A stretch of DNA of 64,000 bases, from NCBI GenBank assembly GCA_020639075.1, contig JACKHI010000002.1:310001-374000 (forward strand), written 5' to 3'. The notes under the pieces are model-generated. The model had not been told where the DNA came from. It saw nothing but the letters and a program-made list of their open reading frames with translations, and ran no database searches. This document shows positions 8,633 to 17,935 of this stretch, piece after piece (the first letter of the stretch is position 1; each line of letters begins with the position of its first letter). Made by a program: the position numbers and the translations under genes. This stretch comes from Phycisphaerales bacterium. Lineage in GTDB: Bacteria > Planctomycetota > Phycisphaerae > UBA1845 > UTPLA1.

Positions 8633-9085
8633 ATGAAGACAAAAATGCTGATGAGCCTTGCCTTGTTGCTGACGCTGAATGTCGCCTGCAAGGAGGAATC
8701 AACCGAGAAGCCAGCGGGGAATGGCGGCAACGTGTCGTTGAATGATGTCAAGGACAAGATCGGCGAGGCGGCGGACGCCGGCGTCGCATTCCTGAAGGAG
8801 CAGCGCGACAAGTTCGCGTCGGGGATGAGCAAGGAACTTGACGAACTCAGCATCGAAGTCGACAAGCTCGAGATTCAGGCCGCCGCGTCGTCGGAAGAAG
8901 TGAAGGCGAAGATGCAGACGCAGATCGATCAACTCAAGCAAAAACGCGAAGCGGCAAAGAAGAAACTGGCCGAACTGCGCGAGAAAGCGCCGAAGGCGTG
9001 GGAAGACATGAAGGACGGGATGAGCGACGCGATGAAGGACCTGAAGAAGGCGTGCGAAGACGCGAAGGAGCAACTGAAGGACTGA
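8633..9085 (+). CDS. Small helical lipoprotein
   Basis: A 150-residue lipoprotein. Its signal MKTKMLMSLALLLTLNVAC ends in lipobox LNVAC with lipidation Cys19. The mature part is almost entirely charged helix (Lys, Glu, Ala-rich, with EELSIEVDKLEIQA-like heptads and a Lys/Glu-rich coiled-coil from about 65 to 115), ending in DLKKACEDAKEQLKD. ATG 8633 has GAGAGG upstream at the right distance; the ATG at 8609 would put extra residues before the signal. A terminator follows at 9113. No named family was recognised; a periplasmic coiled-coil spacer or chaperone-like role is only a guess. Confidence 0.8.
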   Translation: MKTKMLMSLALLLTLNVACKEESTEKPAGNGGNVSLNDVKDKIGEAADAGVAFLKEQRDKFASGMSKELDELSIEVDKLEIQAAASSEEVKAKMQTQIDQLKQKREAAKKKLAELREKAPKAWEDMKDGMSDAMKDLKKACEDAKEQLKD

Positions 9086-9112
9086 CGCTCGCTCGCCAGA
9101 CAATGAGAATTC

Positions 9113-9158
9113 GGGCTGCGGAACGGCGGGCGTACCGTCGATCCGCAGCCCCTTTTTC
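9113..9158 (+). terminator. Rho-independent terminator
   Basis: GGGCTGCGGA (9113-9122) pairs with TCCGCAGCCC (9142-9151), with ACGG/CCGT pairing inside the loop, followed by CTTTTT. It separates the lipoprotein gene from the convergent gene ending at 9189. Confidence 0.85.
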
Positions 9159-9188
9159 TTCAGCCGCGACCAAGCGCGTCGATCGGGG

Positions 9189-10109
9189 TTATTCGCAGCC
9201 GTCGTCGAGAACGTCCACGCAGACGTCGTCAATATCGTACGAGATGGACATCGTCGAGTTCAGTGTGCCGTCGTTGCAGTATGTCACAGGACCAAATTCG
9301 TCGTGCGGTTTGAGTGACGTGCACGTGGCCCAAAGTTTGGCATAGAGGTAAACGGAAGAATCGTCGACGACACTCGAATCGGTGTTGACATTGATCACGA
9401 ATGACGAGACGTGTCCAACGAACTCGTAGTCGTTCCCACCGGTGTTCCACTGAACGGTCATTATGGAGGTTCCGGTGCTGTCTTCATCGGCGCGGCCCGA
9501 GAAGCTAACGCCCGGAAGCGAGCCGGAAAAAGTGGCGCTTGCCGCCCAGTTGACGCCGGTGTTCTGAAAAAGAGGGTTGAATGCAATCTGGTAGTTGACG
9601 TGCGTCGTCCCTGGGGCTGTCGACCTTATGGTTGCATTCGCTATGGCTGTGCCTTCACCCGTTGCGTTCGGGTGTTGCTGAACGCACTCGCCGATTTGTC
9701 CCGTCTCAGTGACGCACGTCGAGGGCGACGGGGGCTCGCAGCATCCTTTGCTGGGGCCCTGAACGAAGCCGGAAATCGCGACATTCACCTGGTTGGGAGA
9801 TGCGCCGACATACGATCGCGATGCGGCAATGACTTGTGACTTCACAAACTTGCAGTCCCAATATTCGCAGGAACTCGGAAGTTTGTAGCTGGTGATGACC
9901 TCAGCATCGGCCCTCGCGCTTTGTGAACCCACCGGCGCGCTGCCTGCGGGGGGTGGGGGGCCGTGGTTCGTATCAAAATCGCTGCCGCAACCCGCAATCG
10001 CGGTATCAGACGTAATCGTGACATAGGATGGCGCGTTCGCAAACCCCCGCAGCGGCAGCAGCAATACGGCGGTCGACAACAATACGATTCTGATCCTGGT
10101 TTCAGACAC
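9189..10109 (-). CDS. Exported protein of unknown function
   Basis: A 306-residue secreted protein. The signal peptide covers about residues 1-25 (RIVLLSTAVLLLPLRGFANA). The mature part is Ser/Thr/Asn-rich and beta-rich with scattered Cys (CEYWDCKF, GCCEPPSP, CVTETGQIGECV) that suggest disulphides in an exported fold, ending VCVDVLDDGCE. The start is a GTG at 10109 with GGGAGAG upstream. It is convergent with the lipoprotein gene and shares its terminator region. No family was recognised and no anchor signal is visible. Confidence 0.75.
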   Translation of the reverse strand: MSETRIRIVLLSTAVLLLPLRGFANAPSYVTITSDTAIAGCGSDFDTNHGPPPPAGSAPVGSQSARADAEVITSYKLPSSCEYWDCKFVKSQVIAASRSYVGASPNQVNVAISGFVQGPSKGCCEPPSPSTCVTETGQIGECVQQHPNATGEGTAIANATIRSTAPGTTHVNYQIAFNPLFQNTGVNWAASATFSGSLPGVSFSGRADEDSTGTSIMTVQWNTGGNDYEFVGHVSSFVINVNTDSSVVDDSSVYLYAKLWATCTSLKPHDEFGPVTYCNDGTLNSTMSISYDIDDVCVDVLDDGCE

Positions 10110-10643
10110 GATAACTCTCCCTTCAAGAAACGAGATGCAACAAGCGGGCGAAAACCGTTTCCGCCCGTGAAGCCACGATCACGTGTCGGGAGACTGAAAG
10201 ACGTAACCGGCGAGTGAGTTGCAGTGCGCATGCACATCAGACGCGCCGAACCCGCGCCGTCATGACGTAGAGTCGCCTCGTATCAGACAAGCGCCGCGCC
10301 GCAGCGTCATCGTGACGGATACGAGACTCGAACAATTCAAATAGTCAGTGCCGGTGCTCCCGACCCTTCGCCCCTGAGACTTGCAGTCGAGAGCATATCA
10401 GGCGCGGAATCCGGCCGCAACGTTTTTCCGGACCCATTGTCTCGATGTCGATGACCCGCGCCGTTTGCGCATGACGACAACGCGCATCTTGAATCGACCC
10501 GCAGCACGCTGTCTTTTCAAACATGAACCTCAACGCGGACCTGAGCCTTCGGCCAGCCAAGCATAATGCCGTCCGACGGTCCGGAATCCAGGTTGCGCAG
10601 GTGTTTCATTGACTCACGTGTGGCAGTTGGTAGGATCGGATAC
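10110..10643. other. Intergenic region before the efflux operon
   Basis: The region holds the divergent upstream sequence of the 9189 gene and of the efflux operon. I see no gene, repeat or clear promoter. The ATG at 10566 is in frame with the next gene but has no ribosome-binding site. Confidence 0.45.
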
Positions 10644-11048
10644 GTGCTCAAGCGATCGTTCGTCTATTTCTGTGCCTTCTGGGCCGTCATCGTGTCGCCA
10701 ATGCTCTGCATGGGCGGGATCATCTCGCACGCCTGCGGGTCGCACGAAGATCATCCCGGCCGTTCCGTAGCGGCGTGCGGCGAGGCGGACTGTGCCTGTG
10801 ACGAGGCCGCCGAGCCGTGCTCCCACGAGGGAGATTGTGCGAGCGACCCATGTCGCCTGGATGTCACGGTAAGAGAGTCGCACGACGAGTCGATCGATCT
10901 GGCCGTGACCTATGACTGTCCGATGGTCATGCTGTCGGCGTTTACTTCGCTCACATCGTCGGCATGTCAGGCATTCTCCAGCGAACCGCCGGATGAGGGC
11001 GAACCCGCAGAGACTCACCATCCCATCGTTCTTCCACTTCTGATCTGA
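10644..11048 (+). CDS. Small exported Cys/His-rich protein, first gene of the RND efflux cluster
   Basis: A 134-residue protein with an N-terminal hydrophobic signal or anchor (about residues 4-28, SFVYFCAFWAVIVSPMLCMG) followed by a dense Cys/His/acidic segment (HACGSHEDHPG, CGEADCACDE, EPCSHEGDCASDPC) and a second hydrophobic stretch. GTG 10644 is preferred because AGGATCGG lies just upstream and the signal starts there; the in-frame ATG at 10566 would add 26 residues without a signal. Its position ahead of TolC/adaptor/permease genes and its potential metal ligands suggest a periplasmic metal-binding helper, which is inference. No named family was recognised. Confidence 0.6.
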   Translation: MLKRSFVYFCAFWAVIVSPMLCMGGIISHACGSHEDHPGRSVAACGEADCACDEAAEPCSHEGDCASDPCRLDVTVRESHDESIDLAVTYDCPMVMLSAFTSLTSSACQAFSSEPPDEGEPAETHHPIVLPLLI

Positions 11049-11111
11049 TTCGACACTCGACAGGATTGTCGTGATGGATCCGCTCGGCGCGCCATAACAG
11101 CGTGTGCCTGA

Positions 11112-12695
11112 GTGTGGGCGATTGTGTACCCCGGATTGGTGGATTCGGCCTTGAATGATATCAAGAGACATGCTTCGTTTGCGTGCCTTCTGCTGATCGG
11201 CGTCTCGTTTGGTTGTGTGAGCTACGAGCGTCGGCCGTTGGCACTGGAGTCATTCGCGGACAAGTGGTCGAGTCGGCCGCTCGATGTCGAACCGACGCGG
11301 GCCTATCTGTCGTCATTGGTTGGCGATGGATCCGCCCCTGCGCACGTCGCGTTTGATGCAAGCGACGGACTGAGTCTTGCCGAGGCCGAAGCGGTCGCAC
11401 TGCATTTCAATCCGCAGTTGCGCGTAGTGCGGGCGTCGGCGGACGTCCCATTGGCAAGCGCGCAAGAGGCGGGCTGGTGGCCGGACCCTCAGTTCCAGGC
11501 GGGCGTCCTGCGGTTTGTGAATCGAGGCGGCCGCACGGGGGGCTTCAAGCTCGACAACGGATCTTTCGACGGAGTCAACACGCGGGCGCTCGGTCCTGGC
11601 GGATTGAACAACAACAGTGTCGAGCGGACGCCGCCTGGGTTTCGACGCGTCGACGGAGGCGACTTCATCGATGATCCGTGGATCGTCAATGCGAGTCTGA
11701 GCATCACGGTGCCGATCTCGGGACGACTTGCCGTGGAGCGGGACCTGCGATGGGCGGACTACGGCGCTGCATGGCGGCAAGTTGCGATTGCCGAGTGGGA
11801 GCTTCTGATTCAGTTGCGGTCAAACTGGCTGGCCTGGTCTGTGACGAATAAGCGGCTTTCGATGAGCCGCGAGTATGCGGAACGGATCGGTGCGGCCGCG
11901 GAGATCGCGGGGCGTCTTGCGTCAGTCGGAGAATTGAAATCGACAAACGCCCGAGTGCTGGAAATCGAACGGGCGCGGATGCGAACGGCGATTCAGGCGT
12001 TGGAGAATCAGGCCGAGCAGCAGCGACTCGGCCTGTTCGGCCTGATGGGTGTGGCGCCGGAAGCGCCGGTTCGATTGAACGCCGAGTTGTTCCAGCCGGA
12101 GATCGGCGTCATGACGAACGATCGGCGAGCGACGCTGCTCGCGGGCCACCCGCGGATTCTTGCCGCGCGGGCCGACTATGAAGTGGCGGAGCAGTCGTTC
12201 CGCCTGGAAATTCGAAAGCAGTATCCGGATCTGAACCTCGGACCGAGTTTTTCGTTGGAAGAAGGATTTTCGCGGGCGGGATTGGGATTCGGTCTGCCGA
12301 TTCCGCTCTGGAATCGCAATCGGCAGGGGATCGCGGAAGCGTTCGCTGAACGTGAAGCTGCGAAGTCGCGTGCGGAAACGACAGTGCAGTCCGCCATCGC
12401 TGAGCTGGCACTGATCGAAACTCAGCTTGCGTATGCGGATGATCGCCTCGCAATGCTCAAGTCGGAGTTGGCGCCGCTGGTTGACAAGCAGATTGAAGAG
12501 ACTCGGACGTTGCTTGACCTGGGCGAAGTGGACGTGCTCGTCCTTCGTGAAGCGCTTCGGGCGTCGCTTGAAGCAAAGCTGGACATTCTCGACGCGACGC
12601 TCGCGCGCGCACAGGCGGCGAACTCGCTGCAACAGATGCTTGCGCCGCGCTGGGTCGCCGTCGATCACGCGCAACGCGCGGAGGAACAGGAATGA
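11112..12695 (+). CDS. TolC-family outer membrane efflux lipoprotein
   Basis: The outer-membrane channel of a tripartite RND pump. It carries a lipoprotein signal with lipobox GVSFGC (Cys35 from the GTG start at 11112), then the two repeated OEP halves: helical hairpins such as LSLAEAEAVALHFNPQLRVV and a second half with LAGHPRILAARADYEVAEQS and LGFGLPIPLWNRNR, the phrase typical of CusC/CzcC-like channels. GTG 11112 gives 527 residues; a TTG at 11151 gives a tighter 22-residue lipoprotein signal and may be the real start. The stop overlaps the next start (ATGA at 12692), implying translational coupling. Confidence 0.88.
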   Translation: MWAIVYPGLVDSALNDIKRHASFACLLLIGVSFGCVSYERRPLALESFADKWSSRPLDVEPTRAYLSSLVGDGSAPAHVAFDASDGLSLAEAEAVALHFNPQLRVVRASADVPLASAQEAGWWPDPQFQAGVLRFVNRGGRTGGFKLDNGSFDGVNTRALGPGGLNNNSVERTPPGFRRVDGGDFIDDPWIVNASLSITVPISGRLAVERDLRWADYGAAWRQVAIAEWELLIQLRSNWLAWSVTNKRLSMSREYAERIGAAAEIAGRLASVGELKSTNARVLEIERARMRTAIQALENQAEQQRLGLFGLMGVAPEAPVRLNAELFQPEIGVMTNDRRATLLAGHPRILAARADYEVAEQSFRLEIRKQYPDLNLGPSFSLEEGFSRAGLGFGLPIPLWNRNRQGIAEAFAEREAAKSRAETTVQSAIAELALIETQLAYADDRLAMLKSELAPLVDKQIEETRTLLDLGEVDVLVLREALRASLEAKLDILDATLARAQAANSLQQMLAPRWVAVDHAQRAEEQE

Positions 12696-14110
12696 AAACG
12701 ATGTCAACGATCTGGCGCATGCTGACGATGGCAGGCGTTTGTGTGGCGACTTCGCTTGCCGCTGCGGGCTGTCGAAACGACGATCCGGCAGGTTCCCACA
12801 AGTCGGATGCCGATGCGGCGTCGGCGCATGCTGCCGACGCACCCACAAATCGCATCGACATCCCGCCGAGCGTTCGGCAGAACCTGGGCATCACGTTCGT
12901 GAAAGTCGAGCGGCGCCCCGTGCGAAGCACGATTCGCATTCCGGGGCAGTACGAATTGCGTCCCGAGGCGCGACGCGACTACCACGTCATGTTGCCGGGC
13001 AGGATCGAACTTCTTGTAACGCGCCATCAGCCCGTCACGAAGGGGAGTCCGCTGTTCTACCTCGATTCCCCTGGCTGGATCAACCTGCAGAAGGAGCTCG
13101 TCGCGTCTTTGAACACGATGAAACGCAGCCACGCTGATCTGGCCGTTGCCGAGGCGAACCTGAACGAAGCGAAGCAGTCGATCGAGTTCATGGAACATCG
13201 GCTCGCGAACTTCGCAAAGGCGAACATGCGGCAAGTCGAGCTCGAAGCGCAATTGGCGGACAAGCGTAACGCCATTCCGCGGTTGGAGGCCGAATTGGGG
13301 GCGGCGCGGGTTGGATTCTCCGCCGCACATTCGAGTTACGAAGTCATGCTGAATTCCGCGGCGTCATTTGCGGGCGTCTCCGCGGAGGAACTCGATCCCG
13401 ACGAGGCGGACGAAGGACATGCCCACCTCGCGGATCGCGAACCGCCCTGGCGATCGCTGCGCCGGCTGACGATTCGCGCGGAGGCGGACGGCGTCGTCGA
13501 TCGATTGCCGATCACGAATCGAGGCTGGGTCGAGACCGGCGATCTCGTGCTCGATACAGTCCAGCCGACGATGCTCTGCTTCCACGCCGAAGCGCTGCAA
13601 ACGGACATCGGCAAGTTTCGAAACGAGCAAACGGCGCGCGTCGTTCCGCCGCCGGGCGGTAGTTTCGATCTGAGTGATTACGCCGAGGGTCACATTCATC
13701 TCGGCGTCGAAGCGCACCCCGATCGCCGCACGATTTCGATTCTGCATCTGGCCGAGAGCAATCCGAAATGGGCGCGAGCGGGCATGACGGCGTATCTCGA
13801 GGTCTTTACCGACGGCAGTGTCGCGCCAGTGAATGCGATACCCGAATCCGCCGTGGTGCGCGACGGGCTAAGTCGCGTGTTCTTTCGGCGAGACCCGAAG
13901 AATCCGGACGTCGTGATTCGGATCGACGCGGACTTGGGGGCGTCGGACGGGCGCTGGGTTGAAGTCAAGAGCGGAGTGCGAGCCGGAGACGACATCGTCC
14001 TGGGCGGCGTATACCCCCTGATGCTCGCGAGCTCCTCGTCTGGAACGCGTCAGGCGGGCGGGCACTTTCACCCGGACGGTACATTCCACGCGGGCAATGA
14101 CGACAAATAG
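12692..14110 (+). CDS. RND efflux periplasmic adaptor (HlyD/CusB-like) lipoprotein
   Basis: A 472-residue membrane-fusion protein that links the inner-membrane permease to the outer-membrane channel. The lipobox is AAAGC (Cys27). A barrel-sandwich half-motif (YHVMLPGRIELLVTRHQPVTKGSPLFYLDSP) is followed by a coiled-coil hairpin (about residues 135-215), the second barrel half (TIRAEADGVVDRLPITNRGWVETGDLVLD) and a beta-barrel/C-terminal domain. The tail is His-rich (GGHFHPDGTFH), compatible with metal handling. The start overlaps the upstream stop by 4 bp, and the permease starts 12 bp after its stop, so the three genes form one transcription unit. Confidence 0.9.
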   Translation: MKTMSTIWRMLTMAGVCVATSLAAAGCRNDDPAGSHKSDADAASAHAADAPTNRIDIPPSVRQNLGITFVKVERRPVRSTIRIPGQYELRPEARRDYHVMLPGRIELLVTRHQPVTKGSPLFYLDSPGWINLQKELVASLNTMKRSHADLAVAEANLNEAKQSIEFMEHRLANFAKANMRQVELEAQLADKRNAIPRLEAELGAARVGFSAAHSSYEVMLNSAASFAGVSAEELDPDEADEGHAHLADREPPWRSLRRLTIRAEADGVVDRLPITNRGWVETGDLVLDTVQPTMLCFHAEALQTDIGKFRNEQTARVVPPPGGSFDLSDYAEGHIHLGVEAHPDRRTISILHLAESNPKWARAGMTAYLEVFTDGSVAPVNAIPESAVVRDGLSRVFFRRDPKNPDVVIRIDADLGASDGRWVEVKSGVRAGDDIVLGGVYPLMLASSSSGTRQAGGHFHPDGTFHAGNDDK

Positions 14111-14122
14111 AGGAGCGCGACG

Positions 14123-17100
14123 ATGCTGCAGAAGTTGATCCGCTTCTCCATTGAGAATGCGATGCTCGTCGCCGTCATGGCGATCCTGGTGATCGCGGCG
14201 GCCGCATACCAGGTGCCGAAAATGGCGGTCGACGTCTTTCCGGAGCTGAACGCGCCGACCGTCGTGATCATCACGGAATCGCCCGGGTACGCGGCGGATG
14301 AGGTCGAGCAGTACGTTTCCTTTCCCATTGAAACGTCGGTGAACGGATTGCCCGGCGTGCGGCGCGTGCGCAGCGCTAGCGCGATCGGTCTATCCATCGT
14401 GTGGGTGGAATTCGACTGGGGCGTCGACATCTATCGCGCCAGATATCTTGTCTCTGAACGATTGACGCTGGCGGAAGAACGGCTGCCGCGCGACGTACAC
14501 ACGCAGATTACGCCCGTCACGAGCATTACGGGCGAGATCATGTTGGTGTCGCTCGTCTCGCCTGACAGTAGCGTGAGCCCTTTGCAGCTGCGCGCATTCG
14601 GTGAGTTCGAACTGCGAAATCGCCTGCTGAGCGTCCCGGGCGTGTCGCAGGTCGTGGCGATCGGAGGCGAACTGCCGGAATACCAGATCAACGTCGACCA
14701 GGATCGTTTGCGTCTCTACGATCTGACGATCAAGGATGTCGTCGCCGCGGCGTCGCAGGCGCACAGCACGGCCGGCGCCGGCTACCTGACGAACGTGGAG
14801 GGCCTGGAGATCCCCCTGCGGCAGACGGGGCGCGTGCGGAGCGCGGAGGACATTCGCTCGACGATCGTGCGCTACGATCAGGGCGTGCCGATCATGATCG
14901 GCCAGGTTGCCGACGTCGCGCTGGCGCCGGCGCTCATACGCGGAACGGCATCCGAAGGCGGCGAACCTGCCGTTGTGTTGAGCATTCAGAAGGCGCCCGG
15001 AACGAATACGCTGGCGTTGACGAATGCCATCGACACGACGCTGGACGATGTCGAGGCGTCCCTGCCGGCCGGCATCGTGCTAAATCGGCACGTATTCCGC
15101 CAGTCGGATTTCATTCAACTGTCGTTGAGGAATGTCGTGGCCGTTGCACGGGATGCGGCCATCATCGTCGCCATCGTTCTGATGCTCTTCCTCTTGAACG
15201 TACGAACGACAGTCATCACGTTGACGACGATACCGTTGTCAATCGCAATCGCACTGCTCGTGATGGACGGCATGGGGGAAACGATCAACGTCATGACGCT
15301 TGGCGGGTTGGCCGTCGCGATCGGCGTCGTCGTCGATGACAGCATCATCGATGTGGAGAACGTCTTTCGACGATTACGGGAGAACCAGCACCTGCCCGAT
15401 TCGCAGCGCAGGCCGGTTCGAGAAGTCATATTCTCGGCAAGTAACGAAATCCGCAGCTCGATCATGTTCGCGACGCTGATCATCGTGATCGTATTCGTGC
15501 CGCTGCTGTTTCTGCAGGGATTGGAAGGGCGGTTCTTTAGACCTTTGGGCGTGACCTATATCCTCGCACTGGCGGCGTCCTTCGTTGTCGCAATGACAGT
15601 GACGCCTGCGTTGTGCGGGTTCCTGTTGCGCGGCCGATTGTCCTCGTCAGATAGCGACACTTTTGTCGTGCGGCGACTGAAGGCGATGTACCGGCCGACT
15701 GTTCGTTGGGTTGTGCGATATCGAAAAATGACAGTCGGGCTCGCCCTGGTATTGACTGTCATCAGTCTCTGGCTCGGAAGTACTTTCGGAACGAGTTTCC
15801 TCCCGGAATTCAACGAAGGGACTTTCACCGTGTTTCTGATGTCGCCGCCCGGAACGTCGTTGGACGAGAGCGATCGAATCGCGACAGGCGTGGAGCGCCG
15901 GCTGGCGGCGATCGAAGGCGTGCGTTCCGTGGTTCGCCGCACGGGACGGGCGGAACGCGACGAGCACGCCGAGCCCGTGAGCAACAGCGAGATCGAAGTG
16001 ACGATCAAGCCGGGCTTCGACAAGTCGCTCGTGCGCGGTGAGATCGACAGTGTACTGTCGGCCGTGCCGGGGATCACAACGATGATCGGGCAACCCATCG
16101 AACATCGCCTTTCGCATGTGATGTCCGGGACGCCGGCCGCGATCGCAATCAACGTGTTCGGCGATGACCTGCGCGTGCTGCGTCAGGTTGCGAAGGAGAT
16201 AGAAGCGGCGATCACTTCGTTGCCCGGGACGCGGGATGTTGCAGCGAACCGTGAGATCATGATCACATCGTTGCCGATCCGATATCGGCACGACGAACTG
16301 GCGCGATGGGGGCTGACGCCGTCGGACGCGGCGGAACAGGTGCGGGATGCGATCTTTGGTGAGACCGTCGCGACAGTGAATGAGGGCGTTCACATATACG
16401 ATATCGTTGTGCGACTGGGCGCGGAAAGTCGGGCGCGGATCGAGCAGGTGAAGGATCTGATGCTGCGCGGACGCGACGGAAAACTCGTCCGGCTGAACGA
16501 AGTCGCGGACGTCGGCGTCGAGAAGGCGTCCAACCTGATCAGCCGTGAAAATGCGCATCGCAAGGCCGTGATTTCCTGCAATGTCTCGGATGGATTCAAC
16601 CTGGGAGATCTCGTGACAGAAGTGCAGCGCCGCGTGGATCCGATCGTGCGCGAAGCGGGCTACTCCGTCACCTATGGCGGACAGTTCGAGGCGCAACAAT
16701 CGGCCGCGAATACGCTGTACGTGATGGGCGGCGGGGTTGCGATCATCATGCTGCTATTGCTGAGCACGTCGTTCGGGTCAACGAGATCTGCCATCCTCGT
16801 GATGGTGAATCTGCCGCTGGCCCTTATCGGCGGTATTGTCGCCATCTTCCTTGCGGAGTCGCATCATTTCTCCGGCAATCTGCTCGCGCTCTTCGGTCTC
16901 GGCGGACGCTATGAAGCGCCTGTCATTTCCATCGCGAGCCTCGTCGGGTTCATTACGCTTTTCGGGATCGCCGTCCGCAACGGAATCCTGTTGATCAATC
17001 ATTACACTTACCTTATGGAGGCCGAGAATCGAACACTGGCGGACGCGATTATTGTCGGTTCCGAGGAACGGCTCGTGCCGATCCTGATGACGGCGTTGAC

Positions 17101-17284
17101 CGCCGTCCTCGGGTTGCTGCCGATCGCCTGGGCGGCCGGCGAGCCGGGAAGCGAACTGCTGGCGCCGTTGGCGATTGTGGTGTTGGGTGGGCTCGTCACG
17201 TCGACGCTTCTGAATCTCGTCGTCGTGCCGGCAGGGTATGCGCTGATCTATCAGGCGCGCATTGACAATTCCGCAAAGTCGTAG
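14123..17284 (+). CDS. RND efflux permease, heavy-metal-efflux type
   Basis: A 1053-residue inner-membrane proton antiporter, the usual length for CzcA/CusA. Two repeats of membrane and periplasmic porter domains are visible, with DVFPELNAPTVVIITESPGY at the start of the first periplasmic domain and NGILLINHYTYL in the second half. TM4 (about residues 400-415) reads IGVVVDDSIIDVENV, with a DD pair where CzcA-type proteins have DG and CusA-type have DA; this matches the less characterised group with a DDxIxDVEN signature. GAGGAGCG-like sequence precedes ATG 14123. Metal or organic substrates cannot be decided from the sequence, but the Cys/His-rich neighbours point to metal. Confidence 0.92.
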   Translation: MLQKLIRFSIENAMLVAVMAILVIAAAAYQVPKMAVDVFPELNAPTVVIITESPGYAADEVEQYVSFPIETSVNGLPGVRRVRSASAIGLSIVWVEFDWGVDIYRARYLVSERLTLAEERLPRDVHTQITPVTSITGEIMLVSLVSPDSSVSPLQLRAFGEFELRNRLLSVPGVSQVVAIGGELPEYQINVDQDRLRLYDLTIKDVVAAASQAHSTAGAGYLTNVEGLEIPLRQTGRVRSAEDIRSTIVRYDQGVPIMIGQVADVALAPALIRGTASEGGEPAVVLSIQKAPGTNTLALTNAIDTTLDDVEASLPAGIVLNRHVFRQSDFIQLSLRNVVAVARDAAIIVAIVLMLFLLNVRTTVITLTTIPLSIAIALLVMDGMGETINVMTLGGLAVAIGVVVDDSIIDVENVFRRLRENQHLPDSQRRPVREVIFSASNEIRSSIMFATLIIVIVFVPLLFLQGLEGRFFRPLGVTYILALAASFVVAMTVTPALCGFLLRGRLSSSDSDTFVVRRLKAMYRPTVRWVVRYRKMTVGLALVLTVISLWLGSTFGTSFLPEFNEGTFTVFLMSPPGTSLDESDRIATGVERRLAAIEGVRSVVRRTGRAERDEHAEPVSNSEIEVTIKPGFDKSLVRGEIDSVLSAVPGITTMIGQPIEHRLSHVMSGTPAAIAINVFGDDLRVLRQVAKEIEAAITSLPGTRDVAANREIMITSLPIRYRHDELARWGLTPSDAAEQVRDAIFGETVATVNEGVHIYDIVVRLGAESRARIEQVKDLMLRGRDGKLVRLNEVADVGVEKASNLISRENAHRKAVISCNVSDGFNLGDLVTEVQRRVDPIVREAGYSVTYGGQFEAQQSAANTLYVMGGGVAIIMLLLLSTSFGSTRSAILVMVNLPLALIGGIVAIFLAESHHFSGNLLALFGLGGRYEAPVISIASLVGFITLFGIAVRNGILLINHYTYLMEAENRTLADAIIVGSEERLVPILMTALTAVLGLLPIAWAAGEPGSELLAPLAIVVLGGLVTSTLLNLVVVPAGYALIYQARIDNSAKS

Positions 17285-17351
17285 CGAAGGATGTTGGGCT
17301 GATGCGCCAACCCACGACAAACGCGCGACGATGACAAAGGAGCGAGGTTGC

Positions 17352-17843
17352 ATGTACGCATGGAGAGGACTGATGTCTGTTGCACTTGTTGCAGGCATGA
17401 TGGGTTGTAGGTCGGAGCGCGCCGACACGGCGCCGCCGGCAAAGACGACGGCCGAATCCAAGGCGGTCGACGCCACGCCGACCGATGCGGGCGGTGGGGC
17501 GGCGGCGCATGGTGCGCCGATCGAACTGGGCAACGCGACGATCGGTATCTACAGCGTGCGTGCGTCACGCGACTCGGGAGAGATCAAACCCGGCGGCGAT
17601 GCGCCGATCGACGTGTGGTTGACAGGGGATATTTCAAAGGTGCGTGCGGTCCGGTTCTGGATCGGCACGAAGTCGGGCACGGATGCGATCAAGGCGCGGG
17701 CGGACATCGAGAACAAGGCGGAACCGAACCACTGGCACACGCACGCTGAGATTCCCGATCCGATGCCGGTCGACTGTAGACTCTGGGTGGAGATCGAGAC
17801 GAGCGATGATACGCATGCGGGTGCGTTCGGATTATCGATGTGA
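17352..17843 (+). CDS. Lipoprotein of the efflux cluster
   Basis: A 163-residue lipoprotein: signal MYAWRGLMSVALVAGMMGC with Cys19, an Ala/Thr/Asp-rich spacer, then a small beta-sandwich-like domain. WHTHAEIPDP (about residue 130) resembles a metal-binding HxH site. ATG 17352 has AAAGGAG eight bases upstream; ATG 17331 and TTG 17262 lack one. It lies 67 bp after the RND permease and is probably cotranscribed. The family was not recognised; a periplasmic metal-binding or pump-accessory role is inferred from context. Confidence 0.75.
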   Translation: MYAWRGLMSVALVAGMMGCRSERADTAPPAKTTAESKAVDATPTDAGGGAAAHGAPIELGNATIGIYSVRASRDSGEIKPGGDAPIDVWLTGDISKVRAVRFWIGTKSGTDAIKARADIENKAEPNHWHTHAEIPDPMPVDCRLWVEIETSDDTHAGAFGLSM

Positions 17844-17935
17844 CGTCCCCTGACAGCGCTTGCGAAAGGAATGCGCAAATGCATCGTTACTCGTAACTGG
17901 TGACCTGGCGGTTGAATCGCCCGGGAGGCGAAATC

